This document shows, piece after piece, positions 17,745-26,527 of a stretch of DNA of 64,000 nt. Origin of the DNA: Pseudarthrobacter sp. ATCC 49987 (lineage in GTDB: Bacteria; Actinomycetota; Actinomycetes; Actinomycetales; Micrococcaceae). The notes under the pieces were generated by a model. That model did no database searches and was not told the DNA's origin. It worked only from the letters and a program-made list of their open reading frames with translations. Where the stretch lies: contig NZ_JAABNS010000001.1 in the NCBI RefSeq assembly GCF_009928425.1, positions 868,001 through 932,000 of the forward strand, written 5' to 3'. Position 1 is the stretch's first letter. Every line of letters starts with the position of its first letter. Made by a program: the position numbers and the translations under genes.

Positions 17745-20700
17745 TTGTCCCGTCCCGCCAGCACTGTCCCGCCCGGACGACCCCCGCAACGACGAGGCGC
17801 ACTGACGCCGACGTTGATTGTTGTGGCCTTGATCGTCGTGGGCTTCATCTTCTTCGCCAATGTCTGGACGGACGTCCTCTGGTATCAGCAGTTGGGCTTC
17901 TTCGAAGTCTTCCTGACCGAGAACCTGGCGCGTATCGCGATCTTCCTGGCCGGCTTCGCACTGATGTTCTCCGCCGTCTTCTTCGCCATCCGGATCGCCT
18001 ACCACGCACGCCCCGTGTACGCGCCGGACTCGGAAATCCGGGACAACCTGAACCGCTACCAGGTCCAGCTTGAACCGATCCGCCGCGTCGTTATGATCGG
18101 CCTGCCCATCCTCTTCGGACTGTTTGCCGGAAGCGCCGCGGCCAGCCAGTGGCAGAAGGTGCTCCTGTTCCTGAACCAGGAACCCTTCGGCCAGAACGAT
18201 CCGCAGTTCGGGCTCGACATCAGCTTCTACCTGATGACCCTGCCGTTCCTGGGCTTCGTCACCGGATTCCTGATCAGCGTCACCATCGTCGCCGGCATTG
18301 CCGGCATCCTGACCCACTACCTCTACGGCAGTATCCGGATCATGGAGCGCGGCATCTTCACGAGCCGTGCGGCGCAGATCCATCTCGCCGTCTCCGGTGC
18401 AGCTTTCCTGCTGCTGCTCGGCGTCAACTTCTGGCTGGACCGCTACAGCTCCGTACAGAACAGTGGCGGCCGCTGGGCCGGTGCGCTGTACACGGACGTC
18501 AACGCCGTCATCCCCACCAAATCCATCCTGGCCGTGGCCGCGGCCCTCGTCGCAGTGCTGTTCATCGTCGCTGCCGTGATCGGCAAGTGGCGGCTGCCCG
18601 TGATTGGTACTGCCATGCTCGTTATCACCTCGATCCTGGCCGGCGGCGTCTACCCCTGGGTGATCCAGCAGTTCCAGGTCCGCCCCTCGGAACAGACGCT
18701 CGAGAAGCAGTACATCGAGCGCAACATCAGCCTTACCCGCTCGGCCTATGGCCTGGACAAGATCCAGGAGACCCGGTACAACGCCACCACCAACGCCACC
18801 ACGGGCGCGCTGGCCCCCGACGCGCAGACCACCGCCAACATCCGGCTGTTGGACCCCAACCTGATCTCGGACGCGTTCTCCCAGCTCGAGCAGTACCGGC
18901 CGTACTACCAGTTCCCCAAGGCGCTGAACGTGGACCGATACGAGATCGACGGCAAGATCCAGGACACCGTCATTGCGGTCCGCGAACTCAACCCGGACGG
19001 GCTGAGCGCCAACCAGCAGTCGTGGCTGAACCGCCACGTCGTCTACACCCACGGCTACGGCGTCGTCGCCGCGAAGGGCAACAAGTTTACCGTCGACGGC
19101 AAGCCCGATTTCCTGCAGTCCGGCATCCCGTCCACCGGCGTGCTCGGCGATGACTCGACCTACCAGCCGCGGGTCTACTTCGGCGAGAACTCGCCCGACT
19201 ACTCAGTGGTCGGCGCCCCCGAGGGCTCCCAGCACCGCGAGCAGGACCGGCCCGCCGCCAAGGAAGGCGACGGCGAAACGCAGTACACCTTCACTGGCGA
19301 CGGCGGCCCGAACGTGGGCAGCTTCTTCAACAAGGTCCTCTACGCGATCAAGTTCCAGTCCTCGGACCTGCTGCTTTCCGATGGCGTCAACCCCGAGTCC
19401 CAGATCCTTTACGACCGCAATCCCCGGGAACGCGTCGAAAAGGTTGCCCCGTACCTGACCGTGGACGGCAATGCCTACCCCGCGGTCGTCGACGGCCGGG
19501 TGAAGTGGATCGTGGACGGCTACACCACCAGCCAGTACTACCCGTACTCCCAGCAGGAACAGCTCTCCGCGGCCACCGCGGACTCCCAGACCACGTCCGG
19601 GCGGACAGCCTCCCTGCCGAACACCTCGGTCAACTACATCCGCAACTCGGTCAAGGCCACCGTGGATGCCTACGACGGAAAAGTGACGCTCTATGCCTGG
19701 GATGACCAGGACCCGGTTCTGAAAGCGTGGCAGAACATCTTCCCGTCATCGCTGAAGCCGTTCTCGGAAATGTCCGGTGCGCTCATGAGCCACGTCCGCT
19801 ACCCGGAGGACCTCTTCAAGGTCCAGCGGGAACTCCTGGGCCGGTATCACGTCACCCAGGCGGACAACTTCTACACCAACAACGACGCCTGGAGCGTCCC
19901 GAACGATCCGACCGTCCAGGACGACGTCAAGCAGCCGCCGTACTACATGTCCCTGAAGATGCCCGACCAGGACAAACCGGCCTTCCAGCTGACATCGTCC
20001 TTCATCCCGCAGGTAGTCAACGGAAACGCCCGCAACGTGCTCTACGGCTTCCTGGCCGCGGACTCCGACGCCGGCAAGGAGAAGGGTGTGAAGGCCGAGA
20101 GCTACGGCCAGCTCAGGCTCCTGCAGATTCCGCCGGAAACCAACGTTCCGGGCCCCGGCCAGGCGCAGAACAAGTTCAACTCGGACCCCACGGTGTCGCA
20201 GGCGCTGAACCTGCTGCGCCAGGGTGCGTCGGCGGTCCTGAACGGCAACCTGCTGACACTGCCGGTGGGTGGCGGAATGGCGTACGTGCAGCCCGTCTAC
20301 CTGCGCTCCACGGGCGAAACCTCGTACCCCACACTGCAGCGCGTTCTGGTGGCGTTTGGTGACAAGATCGGTTTCGCACCGACCCTGGATGAGGCGCTGA
20401 ACCAGTTGTTCGGCGGTGAATCGGGAGCCAGTGCCGGCGACTCAGCCAACAACGGCCAGACACCCGCGACGCCGACGCCGGGCGGCACCACGCCCGCGCC
20501 GGGCAGCACGGACGCCAAGGCAGAGCTGAAAGCTGCCCTGGACGAGGCGAACGCCGCCATCAGGGCCGGCCAGGACGCCCTCGCCAAGGGTGACTTTGCC
20601 GCCTACGGCGAGCAGCAGAAGAAGCTCTCCGCGGCACTGCAGCGGGCCATCGACGCCGAGGCCAAGATCGCGGCGACGCCGGTTCCCGCACCGACGGCGA

Positions 20701-20759
20701 CTCCGACGCCGGGGGCCACCAGTCCGGCGGCCACCCCTGCGCCGACGCCGAGCAGCTGA
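17745..20759 (+). CDS. UPF0182 family multi-pass membrane protein
   Basis: This 1004-residue protein matches the large UPF0182 (COG1615) membrane family of actinobacteria and cyanobacteria. About seven hydrophobic segments lie in the first 310 residues, beginning with [19 protein letters not shown] large extracytoplasmic region of about 600 residues follows, containing the family-typical [18 protein letters not shown] segment (here [15 protein letters not shown]). The C-terminus is a Pro/Thr/Ala-rich tail with a short helical insert, probably disordered or wall-spanning. Function is unknown. The start is TTG at 17745, with GAGGT about nine bases upstream. A strong terminator follows. Confidence 0.92.
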   Translation: MSRPASTVPPGRPPQRRGALTPTLIVVALIVVGFIFFANVWTDVLWYQQLGFFEVFLTENLARIAIFLAGFALMFSAVFFAIRIAYHARPVYAPDSEIRDNLNRYQVQLEPIRRVVMIGLPILFGLFAGSAAASQWQKVLLFLNQEPFGQNDPQFGLDISFYLMTLPFLGFVTGFLISVTIVAGIAGILTHYLYGSIRIMERGIFTSRAAQIHLAVSGAAFLLLLGVNFWLDRYSSVQNSGGRWAGALYTDVNAVIPTKSILAVAAALVAVLFIVAAVIGKWRLPVIGTAMLVITSILAGGVYPWVIQQFQVRPSEQTLEKQYIERNISLTRSAYGLDKIQETRYNATTNATTGALAPDAQTTANIRLLDPNLISDAFSQLEQYRPYYQFPKALNVDRYEIDGKIQDTVIAVRELNPDGLSANQQSWLNRHVVYTHGYGVVAAKGNKFTVDGKPDFLQSGIPSTGVLGDDSTYQPRVYFGENSPDYSVVGAPEGSQHREQDRPAAKEGDGETQYTFTGDGGPNVGSFFNKVLYAIKFQSSDLLLSDGVNPESQILYDRNPRERVEKVAPYLTVDGNAYPAVVDGRVKWIVDGYTTSQYYPYSQQEQLSAATADSQTTSGRTASLPNTSVNYIRNSVKATVDAYDGKVTLYAWDDQDPVLKAWQNIFPSSLKPFSEMSGALMSHVRYPEDLFKVQRELLGRYHVTQADNFYTNNDAWSVPNDPTVQDDVKQPPYYMSLKMPDQDKPAFQLTSSFIPQVVNGNARNVLYGFLAADSDAGKEKGVKAESYGQLRLLQIPPETNVPGPGQAQNKFNSDPTVSQALNLLRQGASAVLNGNLLTLPVGGGMAYVQPVYLRSTGETSYPTLQRVLVAFGDKIGFAPTLDEALNQLFGGESGASAGDSANNGQTPATPTPGGTTPAPGSTDAKAELKAALDEANAAIRAGQDALAKGDFAAYGEQQKKLSAALQRAIDAEAKIAATPVPAPTATPTPGATSPAATPAPTPSS

Positions 20760-20800
20760 CCCACGGCCACCTGATGCACGGCTGACGGAAGCACGGCCTG

Positions 20801-20845
20801 AAGGCCGGGTTCGCGCTCCTCTGGAGCGGGAACCCGGCCTTTTCC
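20801..20845 (+). terminator. rho-independent terminator after UPF0182 gene
   Basis: A 19-bp stem with one mismatch (20801-20819 pairing with 20823-20841) and a three-base loop ends in a short T run. It lies 42 bases after the UPF0182 stop. Confidence 0.85.
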
Positions 20846-20951
20846 GTACCCTCCAGCACACGGGGCGCGACGTGCCGCGGCGCCCGGAGACGCACATCAC
20901 GCCACCTCGATTTGGCCTCAAGTTCACCGGCAGGTAGAGTTGATCTTGCGA

Positions 20952-21025
20952 CGCGGGGTGGAGCAGTTCGGTAGCTCGCTGGGCTCATAACCCAGAGGTC
21001 ACAGGTTCAAATCCTGTCCCCGCAA
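20952..21025 (+). tRNA. initiator tRNA-fMet (CAU), copy 1
   Basis: A 74-base cloverleaf is readable: acceptor CGCGGGG pairs with CCCCGC, and the first base pair is the C1xA72 mismatch diagnostic of bacterial initiator tRNA. The anticodon loop is CTCATAA with CAT, and the anticodon stem has the three consecutive GC pairs (GGG/CCC) needed for P-site entry. The T-arm contains GGTTCAAATCC. CCA is not encoded. A TAGAGT hexamer 16 bases upstream is a likely -10. It is identical to the copy at 23753. Confidence 0.97.
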
Positions 21026-21031
21026 CTGAAG

Positions 21032-21071
21032 AGAAGGTCCGGGACACTGGGAACAGTGTCCCGGACCTTCT
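21032..21071 (+). terminator. terminator of tRNA-fMet copy 1
   Basis: A perfect 17-bp stem (21032-21048 with 21055-21071) encloses a six-base loop seven bases after the tRNA. Only a short T-rich stretch follows, because the insertion sequence begins at 21080. Confidence 0.85.
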
Positions 21072-21079
21072 GCTTTAAG
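21072..21079 (+). repeat. 8-bp target-site duplication, left copy
   Basis: GCTTTAAG stands immediately before the first insertion-sequence terminus. The same octamer follows the last terminus at 23676-23683. An 8-bp duplication is typical of IS256-family insertion. Confidence 0.88.
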
Positions 21080-21143
21080 GGGTTAGCGGCCAAAATGGGG
21101 TTAGCGGCCAAAATGTGGGGTTAGCGGCCAAAATGTGTGTATG
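21080..21143 (+). repeat. three nested copies of the insertion-sequence left terminus
   Basis: GGGTTAGCGGCCAAAAT begins at 21080, 21098 and 21118. The first copy extends 17-18 bases into the terminus, the second 19, and only the third continues through TGTGTATG into the element. Their spacing is 18 and 20 bases. The third copy is the inverted repeat of the right ends at 22377-22402 and 23650-23675. Confidence 0.9.
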
Positions 21144-22402
21144 GCTTGGGCGTGTCACCGGTTTCTTCCGCCCCATCCTTGCTGGATTCCGTTGCCGTCT
21201 TCGAAGCTGAAGGCTGTGTCGTAGAGGGCCGGTTGGATGGGCTCCTCCACCTCCTTTGACTCCTTCTTTTGGGGTTGCCAGTGGTGTGGTTTCACGAGGT
21301 CCCAAGGGTCCTGGGGTGATTCAGTGTGCTGGTAGAGGTACCAGTCGACGGCGCGTGTGGCGTGGTCTTCGCTGAGGCCGCGGTGGTTCCGCAGAAGGTC
21401 TTTGAGGCCTGCGTTGATTCCTCCCTCCAGCGGGCTGGTCGTCCGGGCGATCTGCTGGCCTTCGGTAGCGCTGGTAAGCCAGGTGAAGAGGTGCCCTGCC
21501 TTGATGGCAGCGGCCAGGCTTCCCCGTGCCCGGCGCAGGCCCAGATGTGTGTACCACCAGGTCTGTGCCGGTCCGATGTGTGAGGGCCTGGCGCCGGTTT
21601 TCTTCGCGTAGGTCCGGTGCTTGAGGAAGCTCTCCCAGCGGGCCTCCCAGGAAGCGAACGCACCGGACCAGGCGGCGGCCTGGTCAAGGTCCGTGACGTG
21701 GGTGAGTGCCTTGGCCAGGGCTAGTAGTTCCTTACCGGCATCGAGCTTCGGACGCATCGTCAGATGCGTGCGGATGTTCTGCCGGATATGGAACAGGCAC
21801 CGTTGAACGTTCGTTTCCGGCCAGTGTTCCCTCAAGGCGCTCTCCAGGCCCTTGTGGCCGTCCACGACGGCCACCGCCGGGGCCGGGATCTGCCGCAGAA
21901 GCGCAGCCCACGAGGCGTGCTTTTCCCGGTCACACCACTGCCACGCGATGACGTGCTCGCCGGTGTAAGCGACCAGGACGCACCAGCCGTTGAAGTAGGT
22001 GCCATCGAGCATGATCACCGGGTGTATTTCCCCGGTCCGCGCGGCCGCCGGGGCGACATTCCAGCACCAGGCACTCCGGCGCCTGAAGGTCCTCTCCGAG
22101 CCGGCGTGGGCGCCTTGCCGCTGCTTCCCCGTGATCCAGGAAATGAAGGCCGTGAACTCTGCCCTCTTCGTGACATCAACCCGGGATTGAGTACTCGAAG
22201 CACCACACGACCTACACCGCCATCTCGTCCGCCCGGCACTGGTCGAACCGTTCTTCACAAGCTTCTGAGCACATACACCACACCGGGGCTGATTTGATCG
22301 AACCGTCACTCCACATGCTTTCAAAGCATGTGGACACCCCTACAACCCGCGCGAACACTGGCAACCAAGCCAATCTCATACACACATTTTGGCCGCTAAC
22401 CC
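21118..22402 (-). mobile_element. insertion sequence copy 1 (IS1249/IS256-type), complete
   Basis: This is a 1285-bp element bounded by 26-bp perfect terminal inverted repeats beginning GGGTTAGCGGCC, with one transposase on the minus strand. Two extra partial left ends precede it. It abuts copy 2 directly at 22402/22403 without intervening DNA. Family assignment is from the transposase and the 8-bp target duplication. Confidence 0.9.
21155..22324 (-). CDS. IS1249/IS256-type transposase, copy 1
   Basis: This 389-residue mutator-type DDE transposase has a zinc ribbon (Cys15, Cys18, Cys37, Cys40). The catalytic triad is probably Asp107 (MLDGTYF), Asp155 (VVDGHKG) and Glu300 (TTSPLEGGIN). The region CLFHIRQNIRTHLT after the second Asp is characteristic of the IS256 superfamily. 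It differs from the copy at 22428 at only two positions of the coding sequence: Ala222 here versus Glu222 there, and a silent change in the Asp155 codon. It appears intact and potentially active. Confidence 0.93.
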   Translation of the reverse strand: MKACGVTVRSNQPRCGVCAQKLVKNGSTSAGRTRWRCRSCGASSTQSRVDVTKRAEFTAFISWITGKQRQGAHAGSERTFRRRSAWCWNVAPAAARTGEIHPVIMLDGTYFNGWCVLVAYTGEHVIAWQWCDREKHASWAALLRQIPAPAVAVVDGHKGLESALREHWPETNVQRCLFHIRQNIRTHLTMRPKLDAGKELLALAKALTHVTDLDQAAAWSGAFASWEARWESFLKHRTYAKKTGARPSHIGPAQTWWYTHLGLRRARGSLAAAIKAGHLFTWLTSATEGQQIARTTSPLEGGINAGLKDLLRNHRGLSEDHATRAVDWYLYQHTESPQDPWDLVKPHHWQPQKKESKEVEEPIQPALYDTAFSFEDGNGIQQGWGGRNR

Positions 22403-23675
22403 AAAATGTGTGTATGGCTTGGGCGTGTCACCGGTTTCTTCCGCCCCATCCTTGCTGGATTCCGTTGCCGTCTTCGAAGCTGAAGGCTGTGTCGTAGAGG
22501 GCCGGTTGGATGGGCTCCTCCACCTCCTTTGACTCCTTCTTTTGGGGTTGCCAGTGGTGTGGTTTCACGAGGTCCCAAGGGTCCTGGGGTGATTCAGTGT
22601 GCTGGTAGAGGTACCAGTCGACGGCGCGTGTGGCGTGGTCTTCGCTGAGGCCGCGGTGGTTCCGCAGAAGGTCTTTGAGGCCTGCGTTGATTCCTCCCTC
22701 CAGCGGGCTGGTCGTCCGGGCGATCTGCTGGCCTTCGGTAGCGCTGGTAAGCCAGGTGAAGAGGTGCCCTGCCTTGATGGCAGCGGCCAGGCTTCCCCGT
22801 GCCCGGCGCAGGCCCAGATGTGTGTACCACCAGGTCTGTGCCGGTCCGATGTGTGAGGGCCTGGCGCCGGTTTTCTTCGCGTAGGTCCGGTGCTTGAGGA
22901 AGCTCTCCCAGCGGGCCTCCCAGGAAGCGAACTCACCGGACCAGGCGGCGGCCTGGTCAAGGTCCGTGACGTGGGTGAGTGCCTTGGCCAGGGCTAGTAG
23001 TTCCTTACCGGCATCGAGCTTCGGACGCATCGTCAGATGCGTGCGGATGTTCTGCCGGATATGGAACAGGCACCGTTGAACGTTCGTTTCCGGCCAGTGT
23101 TCCCTCAAGGCGCTCTCCAGGCCCTTGTGGCCATCCACGACGGCCACCGCCGGGGCCGGGATCTGCCGCAGAAGCGCAGCCCACGAGGCGTGCTTTTCCC
23201 GGTCACACCACTGCCACGCGATGACGTGCTCGCCGGTGTAAGCGACCAGGACGCACCAGCCGTTGAAGTAGGTGCCATCGAGCATGATCACCGGGTGTAT
23301 TTCCCCGGTCCGCGCGGCCGCCGGGGCGACATTCCAGCACCAGGCACTCCGGCGCCTGAAGGTCCTCTCCGAGCCGGCGTGGGCGCCTTGCCGCTGCTTC
23401 CCCGTGATCCAGGAAATGAAGGCCGTGAACTCTGCCCTCTTCGTGACATCAACCCGGGATTGAGTACTCGAAGCACCACACGACCTACACCGCCATCTCG
23501 TCCGCCCGGCACTGGTCGAACCGTTCTTCACAAGCTTCTGAGCACATACACCACACCGGGGCTGATTTGATCGAACCGTCACTCCACATGCTTTCAAAGC
23601 ATGTGCACACCCCTACAACCCGCGCGAACACTGGCAACCAAGCCAATCTCATACACACATTTTGGCCGCTAACCC
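22403..23675 (-). mobile_element. insertion sequence copy 2, left terminus lacking 12 bp
   Basis: This direct tandem copy of the preceding element is 1273 bp, 12 bp shorter because the outer GGGTTAGCGGCC of its left terminus is missing: copy 1 ends in GGCCGCTAACCC and copy 2 resumes at AAAATGTG. Its right terminus (23650-23675) is complete. With the internal left end damaged, the outermost ends at 21080-21143 and 23675 are the natural ends for joint movement. Confidence 0.88.
22428..23597 (-). CDS. IS1249/IS256-type transposase, copy 2
   Basis: This intact 389-residue transposase is identical to the copy at 21155 except for Glu222 in place of Ala222. The zinc ribbon and the DDE residues 107, 155 and 300 are all kept. 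Offset between the copies is exactly 1273 bases. Near identity means the duplication is recent or maintained by recombination. Confidence 0.93.
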   Translation of the reverse strand: MKACGVTVRSNQPRCGVCAQKLVKNGSTSAGRTRWRCRSCGASSTQSRVDVTKRAEFTAFISWITGKQRQGAHAGSERTFRRRSAWCWNVAPAAARTGEIHPVIMLDGTYFNGWCVLVAYTGEHVIAWQWCDREKHASWAALLRQIPAPAVAVVDGHKGLESALREHWPETNVQRCLFHIRQNIRTHLTMRPKLDAGKELLALAKALTHVTDLDQAAAWSGEFASWEARWESFLKHRTYAKKTGARPSHIGPAQTWWYTHLGLRRARGSLAAAIKAGHLFTWLTSATEGQQIARTTSPLEGGINAGLKDLLRNHRGLSEDHATRAVDWYLYQHTESPQDPWDLVKPHHWQPQKKESKEVEEPIQPALYDTAFSFEDGNGIQQGWGGRNR

Positions 23676-23683
23676 GCTTTAAG
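23676..23683 (+). repeat. 8-bp target-site duplication, right copy
   Basis: GCTTTAAG follows the right terminus of copy 2 and matches 21072-21079. This shows the whole tandem array occupies one insertion point. Confidence 0.88.
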
Positions 23684-23752
23684 CCAGCTGCTTGAAACCA
23701 GCCGGAGGGTGGTTCGGGCGGCCCCAAAAGTAGGGTAATGTTGATCAAGCAA

Positions 23753-23826
23753 CGCGGGGTGGAGCAGTTCGGTAGCTCGCTGGGCTCATAACCCAGAGGT
23801 CACAGGTTCAAATCCTGTCCCCGCAA
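23753..23826 (+). tRNA. initiator tRNA-fMet (CAU), copy 2
   Basis: The 74 bases are identical to the tRNA at 20952, including the C1xA72 mismatch and the three GC pairs of the anticodon stem. Upstream and downstream flanks differ between the copies except for a TTGATC-like stretch before each, so the tRNA duplication is older than the insertion. TAGGGT at about 23731 is a possible -10. Confidence 0.97.
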
Positions 23827-23838
23827 CTGAAGAAGAAA

Positions 23839-23874
23839 AAGAAAGGCCCGGATCTGTTGATCCGGGCCTTTCTT
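23839..23874 (+). terminator. terminator of tRNA-fMet copy 2
   Basis: A perfect 16-bp stem with a TGTT loop starts 12 bases after the tRNA and ends in TTTCTTGTT. Confidence 0.88.
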
Positions 23875-23966
23875 GTTGCCCCAATGCCGTTGCCCCGTGC
23901 CCTTGGCCTCAGGCCCTGACGTCGGCCCAAGGGCCCGGTTGACCGGGACCCGGGGCAGTGCCGGCC

Positions 23967-25406
23967 TCAGGCGTCCTTGAGCCGCTGGTAGGTCTCCAGC
24001 GCCCGGGCACGGGACTCGGGCAGGCCGACGACCGGTTCCGGGTAACCCGTGGCCGAACCGACGGCCTTCCACGGCTCGTGGATCGACTTGTCGTCCAGTC
24101 CGGAGAGTTCCGGGAGATATTCGCGCAGGTAGCGGGCACCGGCGTCGAACTTCTTGCTCTGGGTGACCGGGTTGAAGATCCGGAAGTATGGCGAGGCGTC
24201 GGCCCCGGATCCGGCCACCCACTGCCAGTTCGCCGGATTGCTGGCGGCGTCGGCGTCCACCAGGGTGTCCCAGAACCAGGCCTCGCCGAGCCTCCAGTCG
24301 GCCAGCAGGTTCTTGACCAGGAAACTCGCGGACGCCATCCGGACGCGGTTGTGCATCCAGCCGGTCTGCCAGAGCTGGCGCATCCCGGCGTCGACCAGGG
24401 GATAGCCGGTGTTGCCCTGCTGCCAGGCCGCGAGCTCGGCGGCGGAGGGCGTCTGCCAGTCGAAACGGTCAAACTCCGGCCGGTAGTTCCGGGTGGCCAG
24501 TTCCGGGTTCTCGTAGAGCAGCTGCCAGCAGAACTCCCGCCAGCCGAGTTCGGAACGGAAGATCCCGACGTCGGCCGGCGCTGCATGGCCAAAGCGTTCC
24601 CGCAGTCTGTGCCAGACCCGGAAGGGGCTGATTTCGCCGAACCGCAGATGCGCGGAGAGCCGGCTGGTGCCCTCGACCCCGGGGACGTTCCGGCCGGTGC
24701 CGTATTCCTCCACCGGACCGTCCAGGAAGTCCTCCAGCCGTTCCTGGGCCCCGGCTTCCCCTGGCTGCCAGGTGCCGGCGAGCCCGGCGCTCCAGTCCGG
24801 ACTGCGGGGGAGCAGCCCCCAGCTGTCGAGCCCGTCGCTGTCCGGAAGCTTCCCCTCCGCGCCCACTGCCGGGGCCGGGAGGCGCTCCGGAGCGTCCAGG
24901 GGCAGCCGGGGCTCGGGAGCGTCCAGGCAGGCGCGCCAGAAGGGCGTGAAGACCTTGTAGGGCCCGCCCGCCCCGGTCCGCACGGTCCACGGTTCAAACA
25001 TCAGGTTTGCCTGGAAGCTGGCCGCCTTGAGGCCCTGCTCCGCGGCCCATGCCTTGACTCCGGCGTCCACCTCGCGTTCCGGGCCGCCGTAGCGGCGGTT
25101 CCAGAGCAGCGTCGAGGCGCCGGTTTCCCGGGCCAGGTCCCGGATGGTGTCCGCGGCGGGACCGCGGCGCAGCAGGAGCCGGGAGCCTGTGGCCTCAAGA
25201 CCGGCGGCAAGATCTGCCAGGGAATGGTGCAGCCACCATTTCGTAGCGCCGCCGAGGGGCCGCACACCGGCGGAGGACTCATCGAGGACATACACCACGG
25301 TCAGCGGCTGTCCCAGCGAGGCGGCTTCGCTCAGGGCCGGGTTGTCGTCCAGCCGGAGGTCATCGCGGAGCCAGACAAGGGTCGAAGAAGGGGTTCCCGA
25401 AGACAT
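23967..25406 (-). CDS. phr: class I CPD deoxyribodipyrimidine photolyase
   Basis: This 479-residue flavoprotein repairs UV-induced cyclobutane pyrimidine dimers using light. The N-terminal alpha/beta antenna domain starts LVWLRDDLRLDDNPAL, the class I photolyase/cryptochrome hallmark. The C-terminal FAD domain carries RFGEISPFRVWHRL, WREFCWQLLYENP, GYPLVDAGMRQLWQTGWMHNR and FRIFNPVTQSKKFD, matching the FAD- and dimer-binding helices, including the conserved Trp and Asn residues. Length is normal. A TACCGT hexamer six bases before the ATG suggests leaderless transcription. Confidence 0.94.
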   Translation of the reverse strand: MSSGTPSSTLVWLRDDLRLDDNPALSEAASLGQPLTVVYVLDESSAGVRPLGGATKWWLHHSLADLAAGLEATGSRLLLRRGPAADTIRDLARETGASTLLWNRRYGGPEREVDAGVKAWAAEQGLKAASFQANLMFEPWTVRTGAGGPYKVFTPFWRACLDAPEPRLPLDAPERLPAPAVGAEGKLPDSDGLDSWGLLPRSPDWSAGLAGTWQPGEAGAQERLEDFLDGPVEEYGTGRNVPGVEGTSRLSAHLRFGEISPFRVWHRLRERFGHAAPADVGIFRSELGWREFCWQLLYENPELATRNYRPEFDRFDWQTPSAAELAAWQQGNTGYPLVDAGMRQLWQTGWMHNRVRMASASFLVKNLLADWRLGEAWFWDTLVDADAASNPANWQWVAGSGADASPYFRIFNPVTQSKKFDAGARYLREYLPELSGLDDKSIHEPWKAVGSATGYPEPVVGLPESRARALETYQRLKDA

Positions 25407-25412
25407 GGATCA

Positions 25413-25418
25413 ACGGTA
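25413..25418 (-). promoter_or_regulatory. putative -10 hexamer for leaderless photolyase transcript
   Basis: TACCGT on the minus strand lies exactly six bases from the ATG at 25406, and no Shine-Dalgarno sequence is present. Confidence 0.4.
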
Positions 25419-25460
25419 CACGCGAGCTGCGCCGCGTCCTCACAGCGGTCGTGCGGCCCT

Positions 25461-25490
25461 CAGTCCCGCACAGTCCCGCACAGTCCCGCA
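25461..25490 (+). repeat. three tandem 10-bp repeats
   Basis: CAGTCCCGCA occurs three times without interruption in the gap between the photolyase and pspA genes. No function is evident. Confidence 0.8.
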
Positions 25491-25512
25491 CAGCAAGGGC
25501 CCAGCACTGCAA

Positions 25513-25556
25513 AGGCCGGGCCCGCCGACCGTCCGCAGACGATCCGGGCCCGGCCT
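25513..25556 (-). terminator. terminator downstream of pspA
   Basis: An 11-bp perfect stem (25513-25523 with 25546-25556) lies 46 bases past the pspA stop. On the minus strand it is followed by TTTGC, in the right sense to end pspA transcription. Confidence 0.7.
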
Positions 25557-25601
25557 CTGCCGAACGGGTGTCAAAGCTGCCGGCGGAAACCGGCGGGGTG
25601 C

Positions 25602-26387
25602 TTACAGCTTGTCGAAGTCAGCTTCGTCGACGGTGGAACCCGCGGGGCGGCCTTCGCCAGCGCCGATCGCGGCGGGGGAGCCGCCGGACTTCAGCGCGGC
25701 GAGCCGGGCCTCGATCTCGGTCTGCTCGCCCAGGTCCTCCAGCGAGTTGAACTGGGCGTCGAGGCTCGACGCGGCGAGTTCCTGCTGGCCGCGGACCTTG
25801 GCTTCTTCACGACGGATCTTCTCTTCGAAGCGGCCCACCTCGGACGTGGGATCCATGAAGTCGATGCTCTTCAGGGCGTCGTGCACCTGGGTCTGTGCCG
25901 CGGCGGTCTTGGAGCGTGCCACCAGTTCGTTGCGCTTGCTGGTGAGCTCGTTGAGCTTGCCCTTCATCTGGTCCAGGCCATGCTTGAGCTTGTCAACAAC
26001 CTCGGTCTGGGATGCGATGCTCGGCTCGGCGGACTTTGCCTCGTTTTCCGCGGACATCTGGCGCTGCAGCGCCACCTTGGCGAGGTTGTCGAACTTCTCG
26101 GCGTCGACGGTGTCGCCCTTGGCACGGTACTCATCAGCCTTGCGGGACGCGGCCAGGGCCTTCTTGCCCCAGTCCTGGGCGTTCTTGATGTCCTCGTTGT
26201 AGTCGTCCTGGAGCATCCGCAGGTTGCCGATGGTCTGGGCGACGGCGGACTCGGCCTCGGCGATGTTGTTGGTGTAGTCCCGGACCATCTGGTCCAGCAT
26301 CTTCTGCGGGTCCTCGGCCTGGTCCAGCAGGGAATTGATGTTGGCCTTCGCCAGCTGCGCCATGCGGCCGAAAATGGACTGCTTCAT
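25602..26387 (-). CDS. pspA: PspA/IM30 (phage shock protein A) family protein
   Basis: This 261-residue protein is almost entirely helical coiled coil and matches PspA/IM30 from its first residues: an amphipathic start, then LAKANINSLLDQAEDPQKMLDQMVRDYTNNI. Such proteins are ESCRT-III-like, bind the cytoplasmic face of stressed membranes and limit proton leakage. The C-terminal extension beyond the core contains LAALKSGGSPA and a short acidic end. AAGGTAAC stands just before the ATG. It lies 140 bases downstream of the TPM-domain gene in the same direction, with a hairpin between. Confidence 0.93.
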   Translation of the reverse strand: MKQSIFGRMAQLAKANINSLLDQAEDPQKMLDQMVRDYTNNIAEAESAVAQTIGNLRMLQDDYNEDIKNAQDWGKKALAASRKADEYRAKGDTVDAEKFDNLAKVALQRQMSAENEAKSAEPSIASQTEVVDKLKHGLDQMKGKLNELTSKRNELVARSKTAAAQTQVHDALKSIDFMDPTSEVGRFEEKIRREEAKVRGQQELAASSLDAQFNSLEDLGEQTEIEARLAALKSGGSPAAIGAGEGRPAGSTVDEADFDKL

Positions 26388-26459
26388 GGTGTTACCTTTC
26401 GTCCTGCTCAGTGGTTCCCACTGAATTTCGGTGAACTGTGAAATGTACCGCTTCTATCC

Positions 26460-26484
26460 GCCGGCCGGGAGTATTCCCGCCGGC
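26460..26484 (-). terminator. intergenic hairpin between the TPM-domain gene and pspA
   Basis: GCCGGC with GGGA pairs with TCCC and GCCGGC around a GTAT loop. It could end the upstream transcript partly or stabilise the pspA message; there is no T tract. Confidence 0.4.
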
Positions 26485-26527
26485 GCCTAGTCTGAGTGGG
26501 CTGCGCTACCGCCGGGCCCGTGGCCGG

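Noticed and set aside
17655..19052. A 465-codon acidic frame opposite the UPF0182 gene
   Set aside because: It is a reverse-strand shadow of membrane-protein codons; Asp/Glu/Gln-rich composition arises from complementing hydrophobic codons.
21072..23683. Composite transposon carrying cargo, or a tRNA-targeted integrative element
   Set aside because: The two element copies abut with no cargo, there is no integrase, and the insertion is outside the tRNA gene with an 8-bp duplication rather than a tRNA-end repeat.
26388..26527. Small gene in the pspA-TPM gap
   Set aside because: No start with a ribosome-binding site and no coding-like sequence; the only structure is a hairpin.
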